Assembly: GCF_000519205.1 (NCBI RefSeq)
Contig: NZ_JAFB01000032.1
Location: 41,575-105,574 of the forward strand
From: Amycolatopsis taiwanensis DSM 45107
Lineage (GTDB): Bacteria; Actinomycetota; Actinomycetes; Mycobacteriales; Pseudonocardiaceae
Direction of reading: 5' to 3'
Length of the DNA stretch: 64,000 nt
A model generated the notes under the pieces. That model ran no database searches. It had not been told where the DNA came from and was given only the letters and a program-made list of their open reading frames with translations. A program made the translations under genes and the position numbers. Positions 48,345 to 55,929 of this stretch are shown piece after piece (position 1 is the stretch's first letter; the number at the start of each line of letters is the position of its first letter).

Positions 48345-49793
48345 TCAGTCGTGTGCCGTGGCAGGGTTTTCCGGCTCCGGCTCCGCGACCGGAGCCGGAC
48401 TGGTGCGCAGCAGGGCGACGGTGAGCACAGCGCCGATCGCGGCCAGTGCGGCCGCGACCGCGAATGCGAGGTTGAGACCGGCCCGGTAGGCATGCGGCGC
48501 CGTCGATCGCTGGGCCACCAGTTCGGCGAGCAACAGGACGGTGGTGACTCCAAGCCCTGACCCCACGCGTTGTGCGGTGTTGACGATGCCTGCCGCGATC
48601 CCGGCGTCGGCTTTGCCGACCGAGGTGACCGCGGGGGTTGTGACGCCGACGAAGGCGGCGGGCAGGCCGATGCCGAGCAGGATCGTGCCGGGCAGCACAT
48701 CGATCAGGTAGGTGGCGTGTTCGGGCAGGCGGGCGAACCACGCCATGGCCAGGGCCTGGAGCCCGAGGCCCGCGGCCAGTACTCGCCACGCGCCCAGCCG
48801 ATCCAGTGCATACGGGATCAGGGTGCGGGAGACGACGATGTTCACCACGGCCACCGGCAGTACCGCGAGGCCGGACTCGGTCGGGCTGTAGTGCTGGGTG
48901 TTCTGCAGGTACAGCGCCAGCAATGCGAAGGTGGGCACGTGTGCCGCCCCGACCAGCGCGTTCACCACGGCCGACCCGCTCACCTGGCGGAAGGTGAACA
49001 GTCGTAGCGGCATCAGTGGATGTGAGCTGCGTGCTTCGATCAGTACGAAGCAGGCGAGCAGCGCAAGCCCGGTCCCGAGCAGGGCTGCCGCCAGGGCGCG
49101 GGTCGACTCGTCGCCGAGCGCGCCGATGGCATAGCCGATGATCAACAGGGCCGCGGTCCCGGTGATCGCACCGGGTACGTCGAGCCGTCCGGCGGCCCGG
49201 TCCGACCGTGCCGGGTCCGGCGGGAGTACCCGGACAAAGGTCAGGGCCAGCACGCCTACGGGCAGGTTGATCAGGAAGATCGACGGCCAGCCGAACAGAT
49301 CGGTGAGTGGCCCGCCGACCGCGGTGCCGATGGCGGCGCCCGCCGCCGCCATTGCGCTCCATACCCCGAAGGCGCGGTTTCGCACCGCAGGTCCGGTGAA
49401 CGTCGTGGCGAGCAGCGCCAGCTGGGCAGAGATGACCACGGCCGCCCCGAGACCCTGCAACGCCCGGGCGCCGATGAGGACCGCCGGTGTCGCGGCGAAT
49501 CCGGCCAGCGCGGAGGCCGCGGTGAACACCACCAGGCCGCTCGCGAACACCCGGCGCGGACCGAGCAGATCGCCGGCGCGCCCGCCGAGCAGCATGAATC
49601 CGCCGAAGGCCAGCAGGTAGGCGTTGGTCACCCAGCCCAGTCCGGCCTCATCGAGTCCAAGGCCCGCGCCGATGCTGGGCAGCGCCACGTTCAGCACGGT
49701 CGTGTCCAGGAAGACCACCAGTTCGACAACCGTGATCACCAGCAGGATCAACCGGTCTCTCGCCGCGAGTGCGCCCCTGTTCGTCATCTGCAC
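48345..49793 (-). CDS. MFS drug-efflux permease, DHA2 (EmrB/QacA type)
   Basis: Fourteen-helix exporter of 482 residues. Family marks: FLDTTVLNVALPSIGAGLGL (motif D1, about 28), GGRAGDLLGPRRVFASGL (motif A, about 69) and the helix-5 antiporter segment AIGTAVGGPLTDLFGWPSIF (about 153). It expels hydrophobic or cationic compounds using the proton gradient. It is divergent from the TetR gene at 49864, with a 70-bp spacer that has a clear inverted repeat, the usual arrangement of a drug pump with its repressor. The substrate is unknown. Confidence 0.93.
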   Translation of the reverse strand: MQMTNRGALAARDRLILLVITVVELVVFLDTTVLNVALPSIGAGLGLDEAGLGWVTNAYLLAFGGFMLLGGRAGDLLGPRRVFASGLVVFTAASALAGFAATPAVLIGARALQGLGAAVVISAQLALLATTFTGPAVRNRAFGVWSAMAAAGAAIGTAVGGPLTDLFGWPSIFLINLPVGVLALTFVRVLPPDPARSDRAAGRLDVPGAITGTAALLIIGYAIGALGDESTRALAAALLGTGLALLACFVLIEARSSHPLMPLRLFTFRQVSGSAVVNALVGAAHVPTFALLALYLQNTQHYSPTESGLAVLPVAVVNIVVSRTLIPYALDRLGAWRVLAAGLGLQALAMAWFARLPEHATYLIDVLPGTILLGIGLPAAFVGVTTPAVTSVGKADAGIAAGIVNTAQRVGSGLGVTTVLLLAELVAQRSTAPHAYRAGLNLAFAVAAALAAIGAVLTVALLRTSPAPVAEPEPENPATAHD

Positions 49794-49827
49794 CTATTTC
49801 GCTAGAGTGTCGCTACAGTCAGATTTT

Positions 49828-49846
49828 ACTAGAGTAGTGATCTAGT
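49828..49846. promoter_or_regulatory. Probable TetR operator
   Basis: ACTAGA and TCTAGT are separated by seven bases in the middle of the divergent promoter of pump and TetR gene. Related half-sites (CTAGAGT, CTAGTC) occur on both sides. Position and symmetry fit a TetR dimer; binding is inferred. Confidence 0.6.
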
Positions 49847-49863
49847 CAACTAGGGCCAGAACC

Positions 49864-50541
49864 ATGACAGGCAAGAGCACCGGTGTACGGGCGGCCAAGA
49901 CGGCGGCCAACCGAACCAAAATGCTGGCAGCGGCGCGGGAGCTGTTCACCACCCGCGGCTACGCGCAGACGACCATGAAGGCCATCGCCGATCAGGCGGG
50001 CATGGCCGTGCAGACGCTGTACTTCACCTTCGCCACCAAGCGCGCCATCCTCTCCGAACTCCTCGACGTCGAGATCGCCGGCGACACCGAGCCGATTGCG
50101 ACCATGGACCGCCCGTGGTTCGCCGCCGCGGTGGCCGCCCCGCCTGCCGAGCAGATTCGGCTTCAAGTCGCCGAGGCAGGCACGATCTACGCCCGCGTCA
50201 GCCCACTGCTGGAGGTCATCCGGTCGGCCGCGGCGACCGACCCCGAGCTCGCCGAGCTCTGGCGGACCAACATCACCCAGCGCCACCTGGTCCAACTACG
50301 CCTTGCCGAGGCCCTTGCCACCAAGACCCATCTGCGAGCAGGTATCACCGTGGCCCGGGCCGCCGAGGTCGCGCTCGCCGTGCTGGCTCCCGAGACCTAC
50401 TGGCTGCTCGTCCATGAACGCGGCTGGACCAATGCCGAGTGGGAATCCTGGGCCACAGACGCGCTCACTCTGCAGTTGCTCCCAACGGGACCGCCCCGCG
50501 GGGATACCGGGGAAGCGCCCGGCCCGGAGGGCGCCCGATGA
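49864..50541 (+). CDS. TetR-family repressor
   Basis: Repressor of 225 residues. The N-terminal helix-turn-helix is typical: AARELFTTRGYAQTTMKAIA and DQAGMAVQTLYFTFATKRAI (about 22-60). The C-terminal ligand domain is variable. It is divergent from the DHA2 pump and presumably represses it until a substrate binds. Its stop overlaps the start of the next gene by four bases (ATGA), so the NAD(P)-binding protein downstream is made together with it. Confidence 0.92.
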   Translation: MTGKSTGVRAAKTAANRTKMLAAARELFTTRGYAQTTMKAIADQAGMAVQTLYFTFATKRAILSELLDVEIAGDTEPIATMDRPWFAAAVAAPPAEQIRLQVAEAGTIYARVSPLLEVIRSAAATDPELAELWRTNITQRHLVQLRLAEALATKTHLRAGITVARAAEVALAVLAPETYWLLVHERGWTNAEWESWATDALTLQLLPTGPPRGDTGEAPGPEGAR

Positions 50542-51461
50542 GTGTGTTGGTTCTGGGCGGATACGGAGCGGTCGGCGCGCACCTGGTACGGCTGCTACGC
50601 GCGGGCGGAACCCCGGCGCTTGCGGCCGGACGCGACCCGGCGCGCGCGGACCGGGTGGTCGATCTGTCCAAGATGGACAGTTTCCGGGCCGCGCTGTCCG
50701 GGGTATCGATGGTGGTGAATTGCGCAGGCATCGAAGATGTCCGGCTCGCGGGGGAGTGTGCTCACCGCGGGATCGCGTTTGTCGAGATTTCCGCGACCTC
50801 CGAATATGTGCAGGCATTGGAGCACGTCGACGGGCCGGTAGTACTCGGCGTCGGTTTGGCACCCGGCCTGACCACCCTGCTCGCCGTTGAGGCGCTGTCG
50901 CGCGCCGGCGGCCCGGTCGACATCATGATCGGGCTCGGCTCCGGCGAACACCACGGCCCCGCCGCCACGGCCTGGACCTACCAGTTGACGGGAAAGCGCT
51001 TTCCCGACCCGGACGGCGCCACGATCCGCAATTTCACCAAGCCCGCATGCTTCACGATTCCCGAAAAAGCCGGGTACAAGCCGTTTCCCGCGCTGCGCGC
51101 CGACTTCGCGGATCAACATCGGCTCACGCGCGAATTCGCAGTTCCGGTCCGCACCTACCTGAGACTGGACTCCCGCCTCGCGACCGTCGGACTGGCCGGC
51201 CTCACCTGGGCGCCGGCCCTGCGAACACTGGCACCACGGCGAATGCCCGGCAGCGACAGGTGGGTGGTGCTCGCCCGAGCCTCCGACGGATCGGCACAGT
51301 GGGCGACCGGTCGTGGGCAATCTCTGGCTACCGCCGCCGTCGCCGCCGCCACCGTTCGGGAGATCGCACGGCACCGAATCACCACGTCGACCTGGATTCA
51401 CGAAATACTCGAGATCGGCAAGCTGTGGCCCGGCCTACCGGCGACCGGGGGCAGACTCTGA
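50538..51461 (+). CDS. Saccharopine dehydrogenase-like NAD(P)-binding protein
   Basis: Rossmann-fold protein of 307 residues resembling the N-terminal half of saccharopine dehydrogenase/carboxynorspermidine-type enzymes. MSVLVLGGYGAVGAHLVRLL at the start is the dinucleotide site; VSMVVNCAGIEDVRLAGECA and GIAFVEISATSEYVQALEHV follow as in the family, and LGVGLAPGLTTLLAVEALSR marks the second domain. Its reaction is unknown; many actinobacterial copies sit beside TetR regulators. Start ATG 50538 overlaps the TetR stop. Confidence 0.8.
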   Translation: MSVLVLGGYGAVGAHLVRLLRAGGTPALAAGRDPARADRVVDLSKMDSFRAALSGVSMVVNCAGIEDVRLAGECAHRGIAFVEISATSEYVQALEHVDGPVVLGVGLAPGLTTLLAVEALSRAGGPVDIMIGLGSGEHHGPAATAWTYQLTGKRFPDPDGATIRNFTKPACFTIPEKAGYKPFPALRADFADQHRLTREFAVPVRTYLRLDSRLATVGLAGLTWAPALRTLAPRRMPGSDRWVVLARASDGSAQWATGRGQSLATAAVAAATVREIARHRITTSTWIHEILEIGKLWPGLPATGGRL

Positions 51462-51603
51462 ATCTTCCGGCCTGGCAATCGGGACACCGGCAGCCGACCG
51501 CGCGAGCGGTACAGCCGTCGCGCCCGTAGATCGCTGAAACGCCAACCCGAGCAGCTGCGTCTCACAGTTAGGGTAAGCGGAACTAACTGAGGGGAGACAG
51601 GCG

Positions 51604-52545
51604 ATGGGCGACCCGTGGGGCATCTCCGGACCGGATTTCGTGGTCCTCTACATCGCGCTGCTGATTGTCGTGCTGCTGGTGCGCGTCGTCGTGAGCAGTG
51701 TCGCGCGCAGGCGGGCGCTGCGGGCCGACGCGCAGCAGCCCGGCCAGCCGCCGACGGTCTACCAGTTGGCATACCTGGCCGGTGGCCCGGACCGGGCGGT
51801 CGACACGGCGATCGCGGCGCTGGTCGAGCGCGGGCAGCTGCGCGTGAACAGCTACAAGCAGCTCAGCCAGGCCGGTCCGCTGCCCGCGGAACCGCTGGAG
51901 CGGGCGGTGGCCGAGGTGGCGCGGCTGAAGACGACGGCGGCCATCCGGGCCTCGGTCCGCCGGTCAGCGGCGATGCGGGCGCTGGAAGACGGCCTCGACC
52001 AGCGGGGGCTGCTGGCGTCGGCGTCGGCACTGCGGCAGGCCAAAACGTTCGGGCTGGTGCTGCAGCTGGCCGTGCTGGCGCTGGGCGTGGTGCGGCTCGT
52101 CAACGGCATTTCGCTCGGCCGGCCGGTCGGGATCCTGGTGTTCCTCGTGCTCGTCGCGACCTTGCTGGCGATCATGGCATTGGTGCTGCGGACGAAGGCT
52201 GGGCTCCGGCAGCCGTCGGCCGCGGGACACCGCGTGCTCGGCCAGGCGCGCTCCGCGAGCAGCGGGCCGGTCCCGGCCGGGGCGCTGGCCGGCGGGGTGC
52301 TGCTCGGCGGCGCGGCGGCCGCGGTGGCGTTGGGCGGCTTGGCGAGGTACCCGGACGAGGAGCTGAGCGCTGCGCTGGTCCCGCCTGCGACGTCGTTCGG
52401 CGGTGGGTCCTCTGGCGGATCGTCGTTCGGCAGCGGGTCTTCCTGCTCCAGCTCGTCGTCTTCGTGTAGCAGCGGCTCGTCGTGTAGCAGCGGCTCGTCG
52501 TGCGGCGGCGGTTCTTCGTGCGGCGGGGGTGGGTGCGGTGGGTGA
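51604..52545 (+). CDS. TIGR04222-type membrane protein with Cys/Gly/Ser-rich tail
   Basis: Membrane protein of 313 residues. One helix lies near the N-terminus (FVVLYIALLIVVLLVRVVV, about 11) and two more near 155-200 (LGVVRLVNGISL, GILVFLVLVATLLAIMALVL); between them is the TIGR04222 domain (VYQLAYLAGGPDRAVDTAIA). After about residue 262 the sequence becomes Ser/Gly/Cys repeats (SSCSSGSSCSSGSSCGGG) ending CGGGGCGG, with seven cysteines in all. Proteins of this family are typically encoded next to a DUF692 enzyme, as here, where the genes overlap by eight bases. I regard the tail as the likely substrate of that enzyme. ATG 51604 follows GAGGGGAGACAGGCG. Confidence 0.85.
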   Translation: MGDPWGISGPDFVVLYIALLIVVLLVRVVVSSVARRRALRADAQQPGQPPTVYQLAYLAGGPDRAVDTAIAALVERGQLRVNSYKQLSQAGPLPAEPLERAVAEVARLKTTAAIRASVRRSAAMRALEDGLDQRGLLASASALRQAKTFGLVLQLAVLALGVVRLVNGISLGRPVGILVFLVLVATLLAIMALVLRTKAGLRQPSAAGHRVLGQARSASSGPVPAGALAGGVLLGGAAAAVALGGLARYPDEELSAALVPPATSFGGGSSGGSSFGSGSSCSSSSSSCSSGSSCSSGSSCGGGSSCGGGGCGG

Positions 52546-53338
52546 GCTCGGCATCGGGATCGGCTGGCGGCACGAACTCGACCTGTCCATCGCGCGGCTG
52601 CCGGGCGTCGACTGGGTGGAGGTGGTCGCCGAGAACCTGCACGCCGACCACCTGCCGGAGACGCTGGTGGCGCTGCGAAAGCGCGGCCTGCCGGTGCTGC
52701 CGCACGCCGTCTCGCTGTCCCTCGGCGGCGCCGAGCCGCTCGACACCGGCCGCGTCGAGCACCTCGCGGAGGTCGCGCGGGCCCTGGACGCGCCGTTGGT
52801 CAGCGACCACGTGTGCTTCGTGCGCGCGGGCGGGCTCGACTCGGGGCACCTGATGCCGCTCCCGCGCACCCGGGAAGCGCTCGACGTGCTGGTGTCCAAC
52901 GTCCGGCTTGCACAGTCCATTGTGGAGGTACCGCTCGCGCTGGAGAACATTGCCGCGGTGCTGGACTGGCCGGCCCCCGAACTCACCGAGGAGCGGTTTC
53001 TCACCGAGCTGACCGAGCGGACCGGCTGCCGGCTGATCATCGACGTCGCGAACCTGTACGCCAACGCCCGCAACATCGGCACCGACCCGGTCGCGTTCCT
53101 CGACGGCATCCCGTGGGAGCGGCTGGCATACGTGCACATGGCGGGCGGCATCGAGCGCGACGGCGTCTACCACGACACGCATGCGCACCCGGTGCTGCCG
53201 GAGGTGCTGGCTCTCCTGGAAGAGCTGCGCCGCCGGACCGACCCACCGGGCGTGCTCCTCGAACGCGACGACGACTACCCGACCGACGACGAACTCGCGG
53301 CCGAACTGGCGGCCCTGCGGGCGGCGGTGACGGCGTGA
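52538..53338 (+). CDS. DUF692/MNIO family enzyme
   Basis: TIM-barrel metalloprotein of 266 residues from the DUF692 family, now called multinuclear non-haem iron oxygenases, which modify cysteines in peptides (methanobactin-type and related products). Blocks with the expected His/Asp/Glu/Asn ligands: IGIGWRHELDLSI (about 5), VLPHAVSLSLGGAEPL (about 58), LVSDHVCFVRAGG (about 87), LALENIAAVLDWP (about 131), LIIDVANLYANARN (about 167) and YVHMAGGIERDGVYHDTHAH (about 195). Start is the GTG at 52538, inside the last codons of the Cys-rich protein gene. A small partner gene follows with a GTGA-type overlap or a close start. Confidence 0.9.
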   Translation: MGELGIGIGWRHELDLSIARLPGVDWVEVVAENLHADHLPETLVALRKRGLPVLPHAVSLSLGGAEPLDTGRVEHLAEVARALDAPLVSDHVCFVRAGGLDSGHLMPLPRTREALDVLVSNVRLAQSIVEVPLALENIAAVLDWPAPELTEERFLTELTERTGCRLIIDVANLYANARNIGTDPVAFLDGIPWERLAYVHMAGGIERDGVYHDTHAHPVLPEVLALLEELRRRTDPPGVLLERDDDYPTDDELAAELAALRAAVTA

Positions 53339-53370
53339 GTAGTCCTGTGTCGACTCGCGGAGGAACGGGT

Positions 53371-53709
53371 GTGAGCCGCGAGCGGCTGGCCCGGCAGCAA
53401 GCGGAGTTGTTGCGGGCGCTGCTGGCCGACGGCCCGGCCCCGGAGGGTTTCGACGCCACCAGGCTGCGGGTGGAGGCGAACGTCCTGCGCCGCAAGCACG
53501 GCCGGGTCCTGGCCTACCAGCGCCCGGAACTGGCGGAGGCGCTCGGCGAGAGGTTCGGGCCGCTGTTCACGGAGTTCAACGCGGGCCGCCCGAAGCGAGA
53601 CACCGAGCGATCGGGGGAGTACGCGGACGAGTTCGTGACATGGCTGATCGCGGGCGGCCACCTGCCGAAACGGCGGCGGGGGTGGCTGACCCGCATCCGG
53701 CGCCGCTGA
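53371..53709 (+). CDS. Small partner protein of the MNIO locus
   Basis: Basic protein of about 112 residues, not assigned to a named family by me. LLRALLADGPAPEGFDATRL and LRVEANVLRRKHGRVLAYQR in the first half, FVTWLIAGGHLPKRRRGWLT at the end. MNIO enzymes usually act with a small recognition protein, and the position right behind the enzyme gene fits. The GTG at 53371 has a strong GGAGGA site six bases before it; a GTG at 53335 that overlaps the enzyme stop is in the same frame but has no such site. Confidence 0.75.
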   Translation: MSRERLARQQAELLRALLADGPAPEGFDATRLRVEANVLRRKHGRVLAYQRPELAEALGERFGPLFTEFNAGRPKRDTERSGEYADEFVTWLIAGGHLPKRRRGWLTRIRRR

Positions 53710-53782
53710 GGCCCGGTCTCGAACGCCCCGTGATCAATGTTCGTGGAAATGACCGCAGTGGGCCGTGCCTCCGCGGCGCCCG

Positions 53783-54622
53783 TCAGACCGTCTTGAGCAG
53801 TCCGCCGTCGATCACGAGATCCGAGCCACTCATGTTGGCCACCCGGCCTGACGCCAGGAACACCACGAGCGCCGCGATCTCCTGTGGGTCGGCGAACCTG
53901 CCGGTTGGCAGGCCGAGGACCGCCGGAAGCTGATCGGTCAAGTTCTCTCGTGCAATGTCCGCGCGCTGGGCGAGTAAGTCGCCGGGGCCGCCAGGGGAGG
54001 TCCACACGTCGGTCCAGACCGGGCCGGGAGAGATCGTGTTCACCCGAAGACCGCGGCCACCGAACTCTTCGGCCAGTGCCTTGCCGAGGTTCGACAGCGC
54101 CGCCTTGGCTGCTGACTGGGCGACCAGGCGCGGCTGCGGAAGCCGGGCGTTGACCGAACTGATGTTGACCACCGCGCCGCGGCGGTCCAGGAGACTCGGC
54201 AGTGCCGCGCGCGTGGCGCGCACGGCAGACATGAGCGTCAGATCGAACGTGTGACGCCACGCGTCGTCGTCGAGTTCTAGAAATCCGCCGGCGGGGGTCG
54301 AGGTGCCCGCGACATTGTTGACGAGCAGGTCGATCCCGCCGTGCCGCTCGACCGCGTGCCGCACGAGATGGCCGGGCCCGTGGGGGGTTGCCAGGTCGAC
54401 GGCGAGCGCATCCGGTGTGGTGGCTTGCAATGCGTCGGTGACCGTACGGCTTCCGGCGACGACGATGAACCCGTCCTCGACCAGTGCCTGCACGATCGCC
54501 AGCCCGATCCCCCGGCCGGCTCCGGTCACCACCGCGATACGCGTCGCACTCGACGTTGCCAGAGACGTGTCCTCCGCCCGCTGCTGCGGGCTGTTGGCGC
54601 TGATCTTCACGTCAGTAAGCAT
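53783..54622 (-). CDS. Short-chain dehydrogenase/reductase with altered active site
   Basis: SDR-fold protein of up to 279 residues. The cofactor site is VVTGAGRGIGLAIVQAL (about 31) and LLVNNVAGTS carries the NNAG-like motif; the catalytic serine is in VVNISSVNARL (about 166). Where the family has YxxxK the sequence reads VAQSAAKAALSNL, so the tyrosine is replaced by glutamine while the lysine is kept (the codon is CAG). The enzyme may therefore be inactive, or use a different acid. The C-terminus NMSGSDLVIDGGLLKTV is standard. It is divergent from the MerR gene and probably controlled by it. The first 25 residues are probably not structured and a later start is possible. Confidence 0.88.
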   Translation of the reverse strand: MLTDVKISANSPQQRAEDTSLATSSATRIAVVTGAGRGIGLAIVQALVEDGFIVVAGSRTVTDALQATTPDALAVDLATPHGPGHLVRHAVERHGGIDLLVNNVAGTSTPAGGFLELDDDAWRHTFDLTLMSAVRATRAALPSLLDRRGAVVNISSVNARLPQPRLVAQSAAKAALSNLGKALAEEFGGRGLRVNTISPGPVWTDVWTSPGGPGDLLAQRADIARENLTDQLPAVLGLPTGRFADPQEIAALVVFLASGRVANMSGSDLVIDGGLLKTV

Positions 54623-54647
54623 TCAGGTTGCACTATGGTTCAAGTCA

Positions 54648-55124
54648 ATGGGTGAGCTGTCGATATCCGAACTGCGAGCGCGCACCGGGCTGGCGTCGTC
54701 GGCCCTGCGCTTCTATGAACGCAAAGGCCTGCTCCGCGCCACTGGGCGCGCGGGTGGTAAACGCGTCTACGACGAGGACACCGTCGAACAGATCGCGTTC
54801 ATCGACCTGCTCAAACAGGCCGGCTTCACGCTGTCGGAGATCGCGGCGCTCGTCGGTCCGAACGGCCGGACCGCACCCGACTGGCGAGCCGTGGCATCGG
54901 AGAAACTGCGCGAACTCGACGACCGCGTCCGGCGGATCCAGCAGGCGCAGAAGGCGCTGAGGCACGTTCTCGACAGCCCACGTGACCACCTCGACGACTG
55001 CCCCGTGCATCACCGCATCCTCCGGGCACACGCCGCAGCACTTGCGAGAGTCACCAACAACACCTCGCCGGCCACCCACCGTCCCGCAACTGCCCAAGCA
55101 AGGCCCCAAGCTGCCGGCACCTGA
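54648..55124 (+). CDS. MerR-family regulator
   Basis: Regulator of 158 residues: winged helix LSISELRARTGLASSALRFY with ERKGLLRATGRAGGKRVYDE (about 3-45), then the dimerisation helix LRELDDRVRRIQQAQKALRH. The C-terminal part has few cysteines (DDCPVHHRIL only), so it is not a full SoxR type. It diverges from the SDR gene across a 25-bp spacer, which contains the short symmetrical stretch GGTTGCACTATGGTTCAAG, typical in size for a MerR site lying between promoter elements. ATG 54648 has no clear ribosome site, so the message may be leaderless. Confidence 0.88.
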   Translation: MGELSISELRARTGLASSALRFYERKGLLRATGRAGGKRVYDEDTVEQIAFIDLLKQAGFTLSEIAALVGPNGRTAPDWRAVASEKLRELDDRVRRIQQAQKALRHVLDSPRDHLDDCPVHHRILRAHAAALARVTNNTSPATHRPATAQARPQAAGT

Positions 55125-55174
55125 CTCCAGGTCAAGTCGTTCGGTCCTGGAGACCGTTCGAAGTGCCTTGCGAG

Positions 55175-55198
55175 GCGGGGCACATCTCCGTGCTCCGC
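55175..55198. terminator. Hairpin downstream of the tRNA array
   Basis: GCGGGGCAC, six-base loop, GTGCTCCGC (one G-T pair). It lies about 40 bp beyond the 3-prime end of the last tRNA on the minus strand and behind the MerR gene on the plus strand, a position suited to a terminator in either direction, although no T-run follows. Confidence 0.4.
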
Positions 55199-55239
55199 GG
55201 TCGCATCCTTTGTTCGGAGCACCTGTTGGTCTCGATCAG

Positions 55240-55311
55240 TGCCCCCGGCAGGAGTCGAACCTGCGTTTCCGGCTTCGGACGCCGGAGTCGTGTCCGTTGG
55301 ACCACAGGGGC
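55240..55311 (-). tRNA. tRNA-Arg (anticodon CCG)
   Basis: Cloverleaf built by eye: acceptor GCCCCTG pairs with CGGGGGC, D-stem GTCC/GGAC, anticodon stem CCGGC/GCCGG with loop GTCCGAA, T-arm GCAGG TTCGACT CCTGC. U33 is present. CCA is not encoded. Reads CGG. Confidence 0.85.
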
Positions 55312-55313
55312 AA

Positions 55314-55406
55314 TGGCGGAGGATGCAGGATTCGAACCTGCGCGGCGCTCGTCACGCCGACCACCGTTTTCGAAACGGCTGCCTTTCCGGGCTCGGCCAA
55401 TCCTCC
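55314..55406 (-). tRNA. tRNA-Ser (anticodon CGA)
   Basis: Class II tRNA with long variable arm. Acceptor GGAGGAT pairs with ATCCTCC, discriminator G, encoded CCA. The anticodon loop reads TTCGAAA, the T-arm GCAGG TTCGAAT CCTGC. The variable arm GGTCGGCGTGACGAGCGCC can fold on itself. Reads TCG. Confidence 0.9.
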
Positions 55407-55408
55407 CT

Positions 55409-55438
55409 GGCACGGCAACGGTTTCCCGGTGCCGTGCC
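55409..55438. other. Hairpin between tRNA-Ser and tRNA-Gln
   Basis: GGCACGGCA and TGCCGTGCC, nine base pairs around a 12-base centre, fill the spacer between two tRNA genes. It may be a processing or termination signal within the array. Confidence 0.5.
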
Positions 55439-55442
55439 CGTG

Positions 55443-55515
55443 CTGCCCGGCGAGGGATCGAACCTCGGTCTCCGCGTTCAGAGCGCGGTGTCCGTGCCAA
55501 CTGGACCACCGGGCA
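55443..55515 (-). tRNA. tRNA-Gln (anticodon CTG)
   Basis: Acceptor TGCCCGG pairs with CCGGGCA (weak first pair, as usual for Gln). Anticodon stem CCGCG/CGCGG with loop CTCTGAA, T-arm CGAGG TTCGATC CCTCG. CCA is not encoded. Reads CAG. Confidence 0.88.
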
Positions 55516-55540
55516 TCAGCTCAGCAGCGACGCCACGACG

Positions 55541-55615
55541 TGGCTCCCGGTCCAGGGCTCGAACCTGGGCTCGCGGATTCAAAGTCCGCCGTGCTGCCGA
55601 CTACACCAACCGGGA
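55541..55615 (-). tRNA. tRNA-Gln (anticodon TTG)
   Basis: Acceptor TCCCGGT pairs with ACCGGGA, discriminator G and encoded CCA. Anticodon stem GCGGA/TCCGC with loop CTTTGAA, T-arm CCAGG TTCGAGC CCTGG. Reads CAA. Two different Gln tRNAs in one short array is unusual. Confidence 0.88.
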
Positions 55616-55630
55616 CCGGGTGGTGCGGTG

Positions 55631-55702
55631 CGGCGCGTGCGGGAGTCGAACCCGCGTCCCCGGACTGAGAATCCGGAATCCGTTCCGCTGGACCAACGCG
55701 CC
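55631..55702 (-). tRNA. tRNA-Glu (anticodon CTC)
   Basis: Acceptor GGCGCGT pairs with ACGCGCC. Anticodon stem CCGGA/TCCGG with loop TTCTCAG, T-arm GCGGG TTCGACT CCCGC. CCA is not encoded. Reads GAG. Confidence 0.87.
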
Positions 55703-55710
55703 ATCCGCCA

Positions 55711-55738
55711 GCCGTCACCGGCAACCACCGGTGACGGC
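55711..55738. other. Hairpin between tRNA-Glu and tRNA-Arg
   Basis: GCCGTCACCGG, six-base loop, CCGGTGACGGC: a perfect eleven-bp stem in the spacer. No T-run. Like the other spacer hairpins it may guide processing of a joint transcript. Confidence 0.55.
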
Positions 55739-55741
55739 CCG

Positions 55742-55815
55742 CACCCCTGCCAGGATTCGAACCTGGCACCTCCGCGTTCGTAGCGCGGCGCTCTGTCCAG
55801 CTGAGCTACAGGGGC
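55742..55815 (-). tRNA. tRNA-Arg (anticodon ACG)
   Basis: Acceptor GCCCCTG pairs with CAGGGGT (first pair G-T). D-stem GCTC/GAGC, anticodon stem CCGCG/CGCGG with loop CTACGAA, T-arm CCAGG TTCGAAT CCTGG. The A34 would be read as inosine. Reads CGT/CGC/CGA. Confidence 0.88.
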
Positions 55816-55830
55816 AAAATCGTCGAAGCG

Positions 55831-55902
55831 TAGCCGATCCGGGTATCGATCCCGGTCCTCCGCAGTGAAAGTGCGGTGACCTAGCCAGCAGTCGCATCGG
55901 CC
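55831..55902 (-). tRNA. tRNA-Glu (anticodon TTC)
   Basis: Acceptor GGCCGAT pairs with ATCGGCT (first pair G-T). Anticodon stem CCGCA/TGCGG with loop CTTTCAC. The T-stem CCGGG/CCCGG encloses ATCGATA instead of the usual TTCGA loop start, so position 54 is A rather than T. Reads GAA; function may be impaired. Confidence 0.78.
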
Positions 55903-55905
55903 TGG

Positions 55906-55923
55906 ACCGGCCGGTCGGCCGGT
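55906..55923. other. Hairpin between tRNA-Glu and tRNA-Tyr-like gene
   Basis: ACCGGCC, four-base loop, GGCCGGT in the spacer. Third hairpin of this kind in the array. Confidence 0.5.
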
Positions 55924-55929
55924 GCGCAG

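Noticed and set aside
48070..49362. 430-codon minus-strand frame overlapping the DHA2 pump
   Set aside because: Same strand but other frame than the pump, low-complexity Arg/Gly composition and no motif.
55240..55815. Small genes on the plus strand across the tRNA region
   Set aside because: Open frames there are caused by the tRNA sequences; all eight cloverleaf-like genes lie on the minus strand.
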